Part shown: positions 27,855-37,395 of the stretch, one piece after another
Position numbering within the stretch: position 1 is the first letter of the stretch
Layout of the letters: each line of letters opens with the position of its first letter
From: Seohaeicola zhoushanensis
Lineage (GTDB): Bacteria > Pseudomonadota > Alphaproteobacteria > Rhodobacterales > Rhodobacteraceae
Assembly: GCF_014656415.1 (NCBI RefSeq)
Contig: NZ_BNCJ01000008.1
Coordinates: forward strand, 62,001 to 126,000
Reading direction: 5' to 3'
Length of the DNA: 64,000 bases
Program-made: the position numbers and the translations under genes
Notes under the pieces: generated by a model
Seen by the model: the letters and a program-made list of their open reading frames with translations, nothing else
The model's database searches: none
What the model was told of the DNA's origin: nothing

Positions 27855-28445
27855 ATGAGCGGAATTGAGCAGACAGCGGTGCGCAAGGCGCCCGTTCCGG
27901 GGGCGGGACGGCTGAAGAAGACCGTTGTCATGGTCGGCATGATGGGCGCCGGGAAGACCGCAGTGGGCCGCGCCTTGGCCGCCCGCCTGGGCGTGCCTTT
28001 CCTCGACAGCGACTCCGAGATCGAGGCCGCGGCGAACATGACGGTGCCCGAGATCTTCGTGCGCGACGGCGAGCCCTTCTTCCGCCGCAAGGAAAGCCAG
28101 GTGATCTCGCGCCTGCTCGACGAGGAACGTGGGATCCTCTCCACCGGCGGCGGCGCCTTCCTGGCCGAGGCGAACCGCAAGATGATCTCGGAGAAGGGCG
28201 TTTCGGTCTGGCTCAACGCCGGGCCCGAAGTGCTTTGGAACCGGGTTCGCCACAAGGATTCGCGCCCGCTGCTGCGCACCGCGAACCCCAAGGCGACCCT
28301 GCTGGAACTCTACGAGGCGCGGCTGCCCTTCTACCGGCAGGCCGATCTCATGGTGGTCTCCGAGGCGGATGTCTCGGTGGAACAGATGGTCGACCGGGTG
28401 CTGGCTGTGCTGGCAACCCGGCCGGATGTGCTGGAGACTTCATGA
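27855..28445 (+). CDS. aroK: Shikimate kinase
   Basis: Phosphorylates shikimate at the 3-position in the fifth step of the shikimate pathway; cytoplasmic. 196 residues from the ATG at MSGIEQ; an in-frame ATG 36 bases upstream and a TTG at 27804 are alternatives, and the N-terminal 20 residues are an extension seen in many alphaproteobacteria. Walker A GMMGAGKTAVGRALA; DSDSEIEAAANMTVPEIF shikimate-binding; the glycine loop STGGGAF; lid segment HKDSRPLL. Ends four bases into aroB (ATGA overlap), so the two are co-translated. Confidence 0.93.
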   Translation: MSGIEQTAVRKAPVPGAGRLKKTVVMVGMMGAGKTAVGRALAARLGVPFLDSDSEIEAAANMTVPEIFVRDGEPFFRRKESQVISRLLDEERGILSTGGGAFLAEANRKMISEKGVSVWLNAGPEVLWNRVRHKDSRPLLRTANPKATLLELYEARLPFYRQADLMVVSEADVSVEQMVDRVLAVLATRPDVLETS

Positions 28446-29545
28446 ATACCGTTCACGTCGACCTGGGCGAGCGCAGCTATGACGTGCGCATCGGCCCCGG
28501 ACTGATCGCCCGCGCCGGGGCCGAGATCGCCCCTCTGTTGCCGCGCAAGCGGGTTGCAGTGCTGACCGACGAAAACGTCGCCGCGCTGCACCTGGACGCG
28601 CTGCGCGCCGGCCTCGCGGCCGAAGGCATCACCATGGAGGCGCTGGCGCTGCCGGCGGGCGAGGCGACCAAGAGTTGGGCGCAGCTCCAGCAGGCCACCG
28701 AATGGCTGCTCGAACAGAAGGTCGAGCGGCGCGACGTGGTGGTGGCGCTCGGCGGTGGCGTGATCGGCGATCTCGCCGGGTTTGCCGCCTCGATCCTGCG
28801 GCGCGGCGTGCGCTTCGTGCAGCTGCCGACCTCGCTGCTGGCGCAGGTCGACAGCTCGGTCGGCGGAAAGACCGGGATCAACGCCACCCAGGGCAAGAAC
28901 CTCGTCGGCGCCTTTCACCAGCCCTCGCTGGTGCTGGCCGATACCGGCATCCTCGACACACTGCCGCCGCGCGACTTCCGCGCCGGCTATGGCGAGGTTG
29001 TGAAATACGGCCTGCTGGGCGATGCCGCCTTCTTCGACTGGCTTGAAGCTCATGGCCCGGCTTTGGCCGCCGGCGAAGCCGAGGCGCGGCTGCACGCCGT
29101 GACACGCTCGGTCGAGATGAAGGCCGACATCGTCGCCCGCGACGAGACCGAGCAGGGCGACCGCGCGCTGCTGAATCTCGGGCATACCTTCGCCCATGCG
29201 CTCGAGGCGGCAACCGGCTATTCCGACCGGCTGCTGCACGGCGAGGCGGTAGCGATCGGCTGCGCCCTGGCCTTCGACCTCTCGGCGCGCCTGGGCCTCT
29301 GCAGCCAGGAATGCCCGGTGCGGGTGCGCGCGCATCTCGCGGCGATGGGCATGTCGCGTGACCTGACCGACATTCCGGGCGACCTGCCGGGGGCCGAGTC
29401 GCTGCTTGCGCTGATGGGGCAGGACAAGAAGGTGGTGGACGGACGTCTGCGCTTCATCCTGGCGCGCGACATCGGCGCGGCCTTCGTGACGTCGGACGTT
29501 CCGGCGGATGCCGTGCTGCAGGTCCTGGCCGACTCCGCGGCCTGA
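28442..29545 (+). CDS. aroB: 3-dehydroquinate synthase
   Basis: Converts DAHP to 3-dehydroquinate, second step of the shikimate pathway, using NAD+ and a metal ion. 367 residues. Features: LTDENVAALH, the NAD motif GGGVIGDLAGFAASI (about 98-112), PTSLLAQVDSSVGGKTGIN (about 122-140), and the metal ligands in GYGEVVKYGLL (Glu), NLGHTFAHALE (His) and LHGEAVAIG (His). Start ATG overlaps the aroK stop. Ends before a bidirectional hairpin pair. Confidence 0.96.
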   Translation: MNTVHVDLGERSYDVRIGPGLIARAGAEIAPLLPRKRVAVLTDENVAALHLDALRAGLAAEGITMEALALPAGEATKSWAQLQQATEWLLEQKVERRDVVVALGGGVIGDLAGFAASILRRGVRFVQLPTSLLAQVDSSVGGKTGINATQGKNLVGAFHQPSLVLADTGILDTLPPRDFRAGYGEVVKYGLLGDAAFFDWLEAHGPALAAGEAEARLHAVTRSVEMKADIVARDETEQGDRALLNLGHTFAHALEAATGYSDRLLHGEAVAIGCALAFDLSARLGLCSQECPVRVRAHLAAMGMSRDLTDIPGDLPGAESLLALMGQDKKVVDGRLRFILARDIGAAFVTSDVPADAVLQVLADSAA

Positions 29546-29589
29546 GCCGCGTCGGGGTCTTTTAGCTGACCGGGAATTACCCGTGCGGT

Positions 29590-29632
29590 GCGGGGGCATT
29601 GCCCCCGCGGGTCGGATCGCGCAAGCGATCCG
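29590..29632. terminator. Two adjacent hairpins between aroB and ssb (bidirectional terminator-like)
   Basis: Two perfect palindromes: GCGGGGGC-ATT-GCCCCCGC at 29590-29608 and CGGATCGC-GCAA-GCGATCCG at 29613-29632. They sit in the convergent 98-base gap between two genes, where a shared terminator is expected. There is no strong T-run on either side, so they may work with Rho or simply be repeat sequences. Confidence 0.55.
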
Positions 29633-29643
29633 AGGCCAATGGG

Positions 29644-30129
29644 TCAGAACGGGATCTCGTCGTCCATGTCGCGCGACGAAGGCGCGCTGCGGCCATAGTC
29701 GCGGTCATCCTGCGGGCCGCTGTCATAGCCGCCGCCATAGCCACCCCGGTCGCCGCCGCCACCGCCGCTGCCGCCGTCGCGACCGTCAAGCAGGGTCAGT
29801 TCGCCACGATAGGGGCGCAGCACGATCTCGGTCGTATAGCGGTCCTGGCCGGACTGGTCCTGCCACTTGCGCGTCTCCAACTGGCCTTCGATATAGACCT
29901 TCGAGCCCTTGCGCAGATACTGCTCGGCGATCTTGGCCAGCGGCTCGGAGAAGATTGCGACCGAGTGCCACTCGGTGCGCTCCCGGCGTTCGCCGGTGTT
30001 GCGGTCCTTCCAGTTCTCCGAGGTCGCGATGCGCAGGTTGCAGACCTTGCCGCCATTCTGGAAGGTGCGCACCTCGGGATCCCGTCCGAGATTTCCGACG
30101 ATGATGACTTTGTTGACTGATCCGGCCAT
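29644..30129 (-). CDS. ssb: Single-stranded DNA-binding protein
   Basis: 161 residues, ATG with an upstream GGGGAAG. OB-fold ([21 protein letters not shown], about 1-20; [32 protein letters not shown]), a glycine-rich linker ([17 protein letters not shown]), and the acidic C-terminal tail DDEIPF that docks with replication and repair proteins. Binds ssDNA as a tetramer in replication, repair and recombination. No clear LexA site in the upstream region, unlike some alphaproteobacterial ssb genes. Confidence 0.96.
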   Translation of the reverse strand: MAGSVNKVIIVGNLGRDPEVRTFQNGGKVCNLRIATSENWKDRNTGERRERTEWHSVAIFSEPLAKIAEQYLRKGSKVYIEGQLETRKWQDQSGQDRYTTEIVLRPYRGELTLLDGRDGGSGGGGGDRGGYGGGYDSGPQDDRDYGRSAPSSRDMDDEIPF

Positions 30130-30323
30130 ATGCTTCCCCTGAGTGCGGCGTCCATCCTGAGTCCCGAATCCGAGATCCGGTCCGATCGACCCTATACGTG
30201 ACGCAACGTGGTTTAAACATAGTAAACCGGCGAGGGATTTGCGGGGCTGGAAATTCTCGCGCCAGCAGGTATAGTGTGCGGCGGACAGTAGTATACTCGG
30301 TGGGACGAGGGGGCACGGGCCGG

Positions 30324-30911
30324 ATGCGCGGCATTTGGGGGTTTGCGGTTTCCATTACGCTTGCGGCGGCCTTTCCCGCCGAGGCGGACGTTCTGGCCAG
30401 CAAGGCCAAGAAACAGTTGTTCAAGGCGCAGACCAAGCTGCTCGATACCCGGGCCGCCGCGCAATACAACGACTCTGTCCGGCTGCAGCCGCCGACCGTC
30501 TACACCCCATCCAAATACGGCAGCGGCGTTGTCTATAACGGCAAGTATCGCGGCGAATTCCTCGAAATGGCGCGCGAGGCCGCAAGGCGCCACGCCGTGC
30601 CCGAGGATCTCTTCACCCGCCTGGTGCAGCAGGAATCCGGCTGGAACCCGAATGCACGCTCGCACAAGGGCGCGATGGGGCTGGCACAGCTAATGCCGGA
30701 AACCGCGCGCCATCTTGGCGTCGATCCCAACGATCCATATCAGAACCTCGAAGGCGGTGCGCGCTACCTGGCGATGCAATACCGCGAATTCGGTTCCTGG
30801 AAACTGGCCCTGGCGGCCTATAACGCCGGTCCCGACGCGGTCAAGAAATACGGCGGCGTGCCGCCTTACAACGAGACCACGAATTACGTCCGGGTCATCT
30901 TCGGCAGTTGA
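30324..30911 (+). CDS. Lytic transglycosylase (SLT, MltE/Slt70-type)
   Basis: 195 residues. Signal peptide ([21 protein letters not shown]) predicts periplasmic export. The C-terminal 110 residues are a goose-type lysozyme-like SLT domain: [11 protein letters not shown] with the catalytic Glu, [26 protein letters not shown] and [15 protein letters not shown]. It cleaves the glycan strands of peptidoglycan to anhydromuropeptides, most likely in wall remodelling. Divergent to ssb. The basic, unstructured 45 residues before the domain are unlike anything recognised. Confidence 0.9.
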   Translation: MRGIWGFAVSITLAAAFPAEADVLASKAKKQLFKAQTKLLDTRAAAQYNDSVRLQPPTVYTPSKYGSGVVYNGKYRGEFLEMAREAARRHAVPEDLFTRLVQQESGWNPNARSHKGAMGLAQLMPETARHLGVDPNDPYQNLEGGARYLAMQYREFGSWKLALAAYNAGPDAVKKYGGVPPYNETTNYVRVIFGS

Positions 30912-31134
30912 CCGCCGATCCGGTCGTGTTGCGGCGACACGTCTAACTCATTGATAAGCCTAAATTTGTGACGCAACTGGCTGGCCTGCGTCGTCCCGCC
31001 GACCGGGCTGCCGGCAACCGGGCGCCCGATTTCTCGGAACCTCCCCCCGTCCTCCTCCGTTTCTGGATCACACAACAGCGGTCCGCCCAGGTGTGCTTGC
31101 GCACCTCGGCCCCGCCCGGAAGGAGTTGATAAAG

Positions 31135-31650
31135 ATGAACCGTTTTCTGATGCAGACCACTGCCGCCGCTGCCGCTCTCACCATGCTGGCAGCCCCGAGC
31201 TTTGCCTCCGACACGCCGACCGTGCGCGAAGTCAACGTGACCGCTCAGGTCACCAACCTCGACGAAAACGCCAAGGCGTTCTACCCGAACATCGCCCATG
31301 ACATCCTCGAGAAGATCGTCGAGGAGATGCCGCTCACCGGCGACAACCAGGGCTACGTGGTCAATGTCGAGATCCAGCACATGAGCCTCAACGGCGGCGC
31401 TCTCGCGGCCGACACCCATGAGTTCAACCAGATGGAAGGCGTGATGTCGGTCACCGCACCGGACACCAATGCCGGCGAGATGAGCTTCCCGATCAAGATC
31501 GTCGCGCAGTCGCCAGACATTGCATCGCCGGCCGGCTACGTCACCGTGGCGCCGTCGGATACCGACTTCTACACCGCCATGATCACCGGCTTTGCCAAGG
31601 CCGTGGCCGAGCATGAGCCGGAAACCATGCCCACGGCTTCGTCGAAGTAA
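31135..31650 (+). CDS. Secreted protein of unknown function
   Basis: 171 residues beginning with a Sec signal peptide that ends at SFAS (about 21). The ATG is preceded by GAAGGAG, the best Shine-Dalgarno in the area. The mature part is rich in charged and polar residues with no cysteines; no family recognised. Followed directly by a good intrinsic terminator at 31672. Downstream of the lytic transglycosylase by about 220 bases; no shared function can be shown. Confidence 0.72.
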   Translation: MNRFLMQTTAAAAALTMLAAPSFASDTPTVREVNVTAQVTNLDENAKAFYPNIAHDILEKIVEEMPLTGDNQGYVVNVEIQHMSLNGGALAADTHEFNQMEGVMSVTAPDTNAGEMSFPIKIVAQSPDIASPAGYVTVAPSDTDFYTAMITGFAKAVAEHEPETMPTASSK

Positions 31651-31671
31651 TCTCGGCGCAGATTCGCGACC

Positions 31672-31701
31672 AACGCCCGCGGCACCCGCTGCGGGCGTTT
31701 T
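31672..31701 (+). terminator. Intrinsic terminator after the 31135 gene
   Basis: Nine-bp stem AACGCCCGC / GCGGGCGTT with a ten-base loop and a TTTT tail (31698-31701), 22 bases after the stop codon. It also lies in the gap before the convergent ABC transporter gene. Confidence 0.8.
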
Positions 31702-31713
31702 CGCGTCCGCCGC

Positions 31714-33801
31714 TCACTCCGCCGCAAGGCGGATCACCGGCTCCATCTCGGCGAAATCCGCCTCCGAGAGGTGGCACTTGATCTGGTGGCCCTCCGGGCT
31801 CACCCGCATCGGCGGCACCTCGCGCTCGCAGAGGTTGCCCGGCACCTTCGATTTCCACCGGCAGCGGGTCTGGAACGGGCAACCGGGCGGCGGGTTCATC
31901 GCCGAGGGGATATCGCCCTCGAGAACGATGTGCTGCTTCACCACCGAAGTATCGGCGATCGGCACCGCCGAAAGCAGCGCCTCGGTATAGGGATGATAGG
32001 GCGGGCTGAAGACCTGGTCAGTGGTCCCGAGCTCCACCACATGCCCGAGATACATCACCATCACCCGGTCCGAGAGATAGCGCACGATCGACAGGTCGTG
32101 GCTGATGAACAGCAGCGTGGTCTTCTCGCGCCGCTGGATGTCCATGAGCAGGTCGGTCACCGCCGCCTGCACCGACACGTCCAGCGCCGAGACCGGCTCG
32201 TCCGCCACCACGATACGCGCGCCCCCGGCAAAGGCGCGGGCGATGCCGACGCGCTGCTTCTGCCCGCCCGAGAGCTGGCGCGGCATCCGGTCGGCGAAGG
32301 CGCGGGGCAGCTTCACCAGGTCGAGCAACTCCAGCATCCGTTCCCGCCGCTCACCCTCCGAATTGCCGATGCCGAAGACCTCCAGCGCGCGGATGATCTG
32401 CCGACCCACCGTCATCGAGGGGTTGAGCGTGTCGAAGGGATTCTGGAACACCATCTGGATATCCGAGACGGTCCTGGTGTCGCGCGCCTCGATCGGCACC
32501 TGTTCGATCGATCGGTTGTCGAGCAGGATCTCGCCCTCGGTCGCAGTCTCCAGCCCCATCAGCACCTTGGCGAAGGTCGACTTGCCGCAGCCGGATTCGC
32601 CGACGATGGCCAGCGTCTCGGATTCGCGCGCCTCGAAGGAGAGGGTCTCGTTGGCTTTCACCACCTTCTTGTCGCCGCCGCCAAACAGCGCGTTGGCGGC
32701 GACCTCGTAGTATTTCTTCAGGTTGTCGATCTTCAGAACGACCGGCCCGACTTCGGCCTTCTCGCGTACCTCGGTCGCCTGGATCGGCGCATCCCAGTCG
32801 ATCTCACGGAACTTCAGGCAACGGGTATGGTGGCGGTCGTTGCCCGGCACCGGCTCCATCCTGATGGCGCCTGCATCGCATCGCCCCTTCTCGAAATAGT
32901 CGCAGCGCGGCCCGAAGTTGCAGCCCTTGGGCCGTTCGTGGGGCAGGGGAAAGTTGCCCCGGATCGCCACCAGCGGGCGCGAGGTCTTGTCGGCGCCGGG
33001 CAGTGGGATCGAGCGGAACAGCGCCTGGGTATAGGGGTGGCGCATCTCGTCGAAGACATCCTCGATGCTGCCGCGCTCGACCGCCTCGCCGGAATACATC
33101 ACGCAGATGCGGTCGCAGGTCTCCAGCACCAGCCCGAGGTTGTGCGAGATGAACAGCATCGAGGTGCCGTATTTGCGCCCGAGGTCCTTCACCAGCTCGA
33201 CGATCGCCGCCTCGACAGTCACGTCGAGCGCGGTGGTCGGCTCGTCGAGGATCAGCAGCGCCGGTTCGCTCATCAGCGCCATGGCGATGACGATGCGCTG
33301 CTGCTGCCCGCCCGAGAGCTGATGCGGGTAGGCGCGCAGGATCCGCTCGGGGTCGGGCAGCTTGACGTCCGTCACCACCTGCAGGGCGCGGGCATAGGCC
33401 TCCTTCTCGCTCAGCCCCTGGTGGATCATCGGCACTTCCATCAGCTGCTTGCCGATCCGCATGGCCGGGTTGAGCGAGGCCATCGGCTCCTGATAGATCA
33501 TCGCGATTTCGTTGCCACGGATGTCCCGCAGCTCGGCCTCGCTCATCTTGCCCAGATCCCGGCCCTTGAACTTTATCGATCCGCCGACGATGCGCCCGTT
33601 CTTGCCAAGGTCCTGCATCACCCCCAGTGCCACGGTCGACTTGCCGCAACCGCTCTCGCCCACCAGGCCCACGGCCTCGCCGGGCTGGACCGTGACCGAG
33701 AAGTCCATGACCGCGGGGATCTCGCGCAGCCGGGTGAAGAAGGAGATCGACAGTTTGTCGATCTCGAGGATCGGTCCGGTGTAATCCTTGGTCTTCGCCA
33801 T
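31714..33801 (-). CDS. Fused double ABC ATPase (oligopeptide/dipeptide-type)
   Basis: 695 residues; start at MAKTKDYTGPIL with GGGGAAG upstream. Two complete nucleotide-binding domains in one chain: the first has Walker A GESGCGKST (about 43-51) and LSGGQQQR, the second Walker A GESGCGKST near residue 400 and LSGGQKQR. Each is followed by the oligopeptide-transporter C-terminal extension (CPFQTRCRWKS-type; Cys-containing). It corresponds to a fused DppD/DppF pair, powering import of peptides, opines or similar by the two permeases encoded upstream. Stop lies 12 bases after the terminator-like hairpin on the other strand. Confidence 0.92.
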   Translation of the reverse strand: MAKTKDYTGPILEIDKLSISFFTRLREIPAVMDFSVTVQPGEAVGLVGESGCGKSTVALGVMQDLGKNGRIVGGSIKFKGRDLGKMSEAELRDIRGNEIAMIYQEPMASLNPAMRIGKQLMEVPMIHQGLSEKEAYARALQVVTDVKLPDPERILRAYPHQLSGGQQQRIVIAMALMSEPALLILDEPTTALDVTVEAAIVELVKDLGRKYGTSMLFISHNLGLVLETCDRICVMYSGEAVERGSIEDVFDEMRHPYTQALFRSIPLPGADKTSRPLVAIRGNFPLPHERPKGCNFGPRCDYFEKGRCDAGAIRMEPVPGNDRHHTRCLKFREIDWDAPIQATEVREKAEVGPVVLKIDNLKKYYEVAANALFGGGDKKVVKANETLSFEARESETLAIVGESGCGKSTFAKVLMGLETATEGEILLDNRSIEQVPIEARDTRTVSDIQMVFQNPFDTLNPSMTVGRQIIRALEVFGIGNSEGERRERMLELLDLVKLPRAFADRMPRQLSGGQKQRVGIARAFAGGARIVVADEPVSALDVSVQAAVTDLLMDIQRREKTTLLFISHDLSIVRYLSDRVMVMYLGHVVELGTTDQVFSPPYHPYTEALLSAVPIADTSVVKQHIVLEGDIPSAMNPPPGCPFQTRCRWKSKVPGNLCEREVPPMRVSPEGHQIKCHLSEADFAEMEPVIRLAAE

Positions 33802-33866
33802 GCGTCTTCCCCGCTGGTTGCAGGGTGTCTCCCCTGCTTCTTCTCTTTCCAAATACCTCCGGGGGT

Positions 33867-33885
33867 CCGGGGGCAGCGCCCCCGG
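33867..33885. repeat. GC-rich palindrome between ATPase and permease genes
   Basis: CCGGGGGC-AGC-GCCCCCGG, eight-bp stem with a three-base loop, sits in the 96-base gap between two genes of one transporter operon, next to a second G-run (CCGGGGGTCCGG). It may form an mRNA hairpin that affects the expression ratio of the subunits; it is not a full terminator. Confidence 0.5.
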
Positions 33886-33897
33886 CCTCACCGCCTT

Positions 33898-35112
33898 TCA
33901 GTCCTTCAGGCTCTCCTCGCGCAACCCGTCCGCGAGCAGGTTCAACCCCAGCACCAGGCTCAGGAGCGCCAGCGCCGGCGGCAGCGCCGGGTGCAGGTAG
34001 ATCGACAGCAGCTTGCGCCCTTCGTTGATCGTGCTGCCCCAGTCCGGGCTCTCCGATTGCAGCCCTAGGCCGAAGAAGCCGAGCGTGCCGAGCAGGATTG
34101 TCGTATAGCCGATCCGCAGGCAGAAATCGACGATCAGCGGGCCGCGTGCGTTGGGCAGGATCTCCCACAGCATGATGTACCAGGGTCCCTCGCCACGGGT
34201 CTGGGCGGCGGCGACGTAGTCGCGCGTCTTGATGTCCATGGTGAGGCCGCGAACAATGCGGAACACCGTGGGCGAGTTCACGAAGACCACCGAGACGAAG
34301 ACCACCAGGATATTCGCCGGCACGTCGAAGAGGTCGAGGAAGCGCGGCAGCCCCGGCAGGCGCAGCTGGTCGGTGTCGATCAGCCAGCCGCCGTTCGAGA
34401 CCAGCGACAGGTAGAGCCAGAGCGCCACTCCCAACACCCCGATCAGCAGCGGCGTGCGCACCTTTGGCTGGGTGTGATAGCGCGAGTTCAGCAGCACGCC
34501 GATGAAGATCACCGGAAAGACGAAGAGCACGATGGCCATGTAGGCCGGCACTCCGGTGTCGACGATCTCGGGCGTCACCAGCAGGTAGAACAGCAGGATC
34601 ACCGGGAAGGCCAGGATCAGGTTGGCGAGGAAGCTCAGGAAAGTGTCGAGCCGCCCGCCGAAATAGCCCGCCGGCAGGCCCAGGGTGATGCCCACCATGA
34701 AGGCGAAGAGCGTCGCCAGCGGTGCGATCTGCACGACGATCCAGGCGCCCTTGATGAGCCGCGAGAAGACGTCGCGGGCAAGGTTGTCGCCGCCCAGAAG
34801 GTACCAGGCGTATTGACCTTCTTCCGGCGCGCGCAGTGGGGTTCCGGGCACCTTGTTCTTCATGCCCGAGATCTGGCTTAGCGCGTCATGGGTCACGATA
34901 AGGTCCATCGCGCCGAAGATGCCGGCGAAGACCCAGAACATCACCAGCCCGAAGCCGATCATGCCGATCGGGCTGTCGAACAGCCGGCCATAGAGGCCGA
35001 GCTTGCGCTTGTAGGTGATCGAGACGACGAAGAGAACGACAAGCGCGATCCAGACCGGCATCAGTTGCCAGAGGATCCGCAGGACAATTTCGAGAAAACC
35101 GAGGGGTTCCAT
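33898..35112 (-). CDS. ABC transporter permease, OppC/DppC type
   Basis: 404 residues with about six membrane segments. The N-terminus holds MEPLGFLEIVLRILWQLMPVW and a loop in which the Opp family's periplasmic region is enlarged (residues about 85-125, DALSQISGMKNKVPGT). The EAA-type coupling segment RTRGEGPWYIMLWEILPNARGPL and the motif at the C-terminus (GRKLLSIYLHPALPPALALLSLVLGLNLLADGLRE) mark it as the OppC partner of the permease upstream. Tail follows ATPase contact. Gap to ATPase gene is about 96 bases with a hairpin. Confidence 0.87.
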   Translation of the reverse strand: MEPLGFLEIVLRILWQLMPVWIALVVLFVVSITYKRKLGLYGRLFDSPIGMIGFGLVMFWVFAGIFGAMDLIVTHDALSQISGMKNKVPGTPLRAPEEGQYAWYLLGGDNLARDVFSRLIKGAWIVVQIAPLATLFAFMVGITLGLPAGYFGGRLDTFLSFLANLILAFPVILLFYLLVTPEIVDTGVPAYMAIVLFVFPVIFIGVLLNSRYHTQPKVRTPLLIGVLGVALWLYLSLVSNGGWLIDTDQLRLPGLPRFLDLFDVPANILVVFVSVVFVNSPTVFRIVRGLTMDIKTRDYVAAAQTRGEGPWYIMLWEILPNARGPLIVDFCLRIGYTTILLGTLGFFGLGLQSESPDWGSTINEGRKLLSIYLHPALPPALALLSLVLGLNLLADGLREESLKD

Positions 35113-35125
35113 GTTCTGCTCTCCC

Positions 35126-36178
35126 TCAGCTTATGCGGATGCGCGGGTTGAGGTAGACGTAGCCGATGTCCGACAGCAGCTGCGTAATCAGCACCACGAA
35201 GACCGACACCACCGAGACCGCGAGCAGCATCTCGATGTCGTTGTTCCCCGCCGCCGAGACCAGCAGCGAACCGAACCCCTGATACGAGAACAGCGCCTCG
35301 ACGATCACCACGCCGTTCAGCAGCCAGGGCACCTGCAGCAGGATCACCGTAAAAGGCGCGATCAGCGCATTCCGCAGGGCGTGTTTCAATACGATATTGC
35401 CGAAGCTCACGCCCTTCAGCCGGGCGGTGCGGATGTATTGCGCCGTCATCACCTCGGTCATCGAGGCGCGGGTCATGCGGGCGATATAGCCCATCCCGTA
35501 GAGCGCGATGGTCAGGACCGGCAGCAGGAAGTTGTTCAGCGTGGCCTCGTCCATGGCCGATTTGGCCGAGCCGTTGAACCACTTGAGCCCCACCGCCGAG
35601 GAGGTGAAGACCGCGATGAAGACCACACCAGAGACATATTCGGGCGTCGCCGTCGTCAGGATCGAAACGGTCGAGAGGCTCCGGTCCAGCCGAGACCCCT
35701 CGCGCATCCCCGCCAGGACGCCGATGATGAGCGACGAGGGCACCATGACCACCAACACCCAGAACATCAGCTTTCCGGTCAGGGCCAGGCGCTTCCAGAT
35801 CACGTCGTTGACGTCGGTATTGGAGACGGTGGAATAGCCGAAATCGCCCTGGATGATGCCGCAGAACCGGGGTTCCTGCGCGGCTTCCTCAGGTGATTTC
35901 GTCCCCTTGAAACAGCGCCCGGTGACCCCGCCCTCGGTTTCTCGAGTCCAGCCCGGCAGTACACCGAGCCATTGGGCATAGCTGACGGGCAGGGGCTGAA
36001 GATAGCCGTTCTTGTCGAGCCAGGACTGCACGGCCTGGTCGTCCATGCGCATATCGCCTTCGCTCTTCGCCAGTTTCTCGAGATTGGGATAGAGGTTCGT
36101 CATGAAGAACACGATGAACGTCAGGCAGAGCGCTGTAAGCAGCATCACGCCCGTTCTGCGCAGAATGAATAGTCCCAT
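35126..36178 (-). CDS. ABC transporter permease, OppB/DppB type
   Basis: 350 residues, about six membrane segments; first is MGLFILRRTGVMLLTALCLTF. A periplasmic loop of about 95 residues follows the first segment (residues 32-130), longer than in the E. coli homologues, and includes the Cys-containing stretch GGVTGRCFKGTKSPEEAA. The EAA coupling motif (IRTARLKGVSFGNIVLKHALRNALIAPFTV) is near residues 248-277. First gene of the transporter operon; no periplasmic binding protein is found either before it or after the ATPase gene. Confidence 0.87.
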   Translation of the reverse strand: MGLFILRRTGVMLLTALCLTFIVFFMTNLYPNLEKLAKSEGDMRMDDQAVQSWLDKNGYLQPLPVSYAQWLGVLPGWTRETEGGVTGRCFKGTKSPEEAAQEPRFCGIIQGDFGYSTVSNTDVNDVIWKRLALTGKLMFWVLVVMVPSSLIIGVLAGMREGSRLDRSLSTVSILTTATPEYVSGVVFIAVFTSSAVGLKWFNGSAKSAMDEATLNNFLLPVLTIALYGMGYIARMTRASMTEVMTAQYIRTARLKGVSFGNIVLKHALRNALIAPFTVILLQVPWLLNGVVIVEALFSYQGFGSLLVSAAGNNDIEMLLAVSVVSVFVVLITQLLSDIGYVYLNPRIRIS

Positions 36179-36389
36179 ATGGTCCCCTGTCGGTCTGTCA
36201 GCCGGCCTGGTGCGTTGATCGCACTCGTGTCACGCACACGCTGTCAGGCGTCCGCGCGCATGGCCAGTCAGGGTTCAGCCGGGCGGTGCGTCCGGCCGTT
36301 TGGTTCGTGCCGCATTCCTTCGGAATTCATCACCGCTCCCCTTTCTCGGTTCGCGTCTGGGCGTATTCGGCACAAATTTGCCGGTGACG

Positions 36390-37316
36390 TCAACGCTTGC
36401 TTTCGTCACTTCCCGGTCCAAACGCGACACGGGCACGGATCAGTTGTGGTGCGGGTGGTGCGGCGGTCGCTGTGGTTGCAGCGGAAATTGCAGGGGTCGG
36501 GCCGGGGAGCGGACGCGCCGGGTTGCGCCGCAGCGCAGAGGGGCCGATTCCGCAGTGCTGCTGGATGAAACGGGTGAAATAGGCCGCGCTGGCAAAGCCG
36601 AGCTGGCGGGCGATGTCCTGGATCGGCGTTTCGGTCTCGGCCAGCAGGCTGCGGGCACGGTGCAGGCGGCGCTCGGTGATGAGGGCGGCGGCGGTGCGCC
36701 CGGTCTCGGCCTTGCTGACGCGTGCCAGGTGGGTCGGGGTCACGCCGATCACGGCCGCATGTTCCTCGAGGCTGATCATCTCGGCATCGGGCTGCACGAT
36801 ACGCGCCATGAAGGCGCGCATCAGGCGCACCGAAGGTGTGTCCGGCAGGATCTCGGGGCCAACCCGGTCGATCTGGCGATGCAGCCAGACCGAGATCAAC
36901 GCCGCATGGGCCGCCATCGCGGTATCGAGCATCGCGCGCCCGGCAACCTGTTCGCGCATCATCGCGTCGAGCAGCCCGTTCAGCTCCATCTGGGCCGGTG
37001 CCTCGCGGGTGCGCAGGTGAACTGGCGTGCGCGGCAGGTTGAGACCCGAGGTGTCGCGAATGCAGAGCGCCTGGCCAAAGCCCTGCCGGCCAAGTTCGAT
37101 CGACATCACGGTGCCGGCGGGGATGAACAGCGCGTTATGTGCCCCGATGCCGCGCCGAACGCCGTCCATCAGGGCCAGGCCCTGGCCGCGCGTGAGCCAG
37201 ATCAGAAGCGACTCGGCACGGTCATGGGCCAGTTCGAGCTGCCAGGACCCGCGTGCAGACAGCTGCGCGAGAGTCAAAAGTCGGATGCTGGCGGAATCGC
37301 TGTCCGCTTGGGGCAT
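36390..37316 (-). CDS. AraC family transcriptional regulator
   Basis: 308 residues. C-terminal AraC HTH pair at about 190-275 (SLEEHAAVIGVTPTHLARVSKAETG; ARQLGFASAAYFTRFIQQHCGIGPSALRR). The N-terminal 170 residues form a cupin-like effector domain. It lies 211 bases before the transporter permease genes on the same strand, so regulation of the transporter is a reasonable guess. The last ~30 residues after the HTH are a proline/alanine-rich tail with no structure. Downstream of miaA by 79 bases. Confidence 0.85.
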   Translation of the reverse strand: MPQADSDSASIRLLTLAQLSARGSWQLELAHDRAESLLIWLTRGQGLALMDGVRRGIGAHNALFIPAGTVMSIELGRQGFGQALCIRDTSGLNLPRTPVHLRTREAPAQMELNGLLDAMMREQVAGRAMLDTAMAAHAALISVWLHRQIDRVGPEILPDTPSVRLMRAFMARIVQPDAEMISLEEHAAVIGVTPTHLARVSKAETGRTAAALITERRLHRARSLLAETETPIQDIARQLGFASAAYFTRFIQQHCGIGPSALRRNPARPLPGPTPAISAATTATAAPPAPQLIRARVAFGPGSDESKR

Positions 37317-37395
37317 TTGTTCGGTTTCCGAAAGCTATTAGGTGAATTTCGCCCTCAACCTGCACCGCATGTCCTGAAATCGCAACCGGGGCGGA

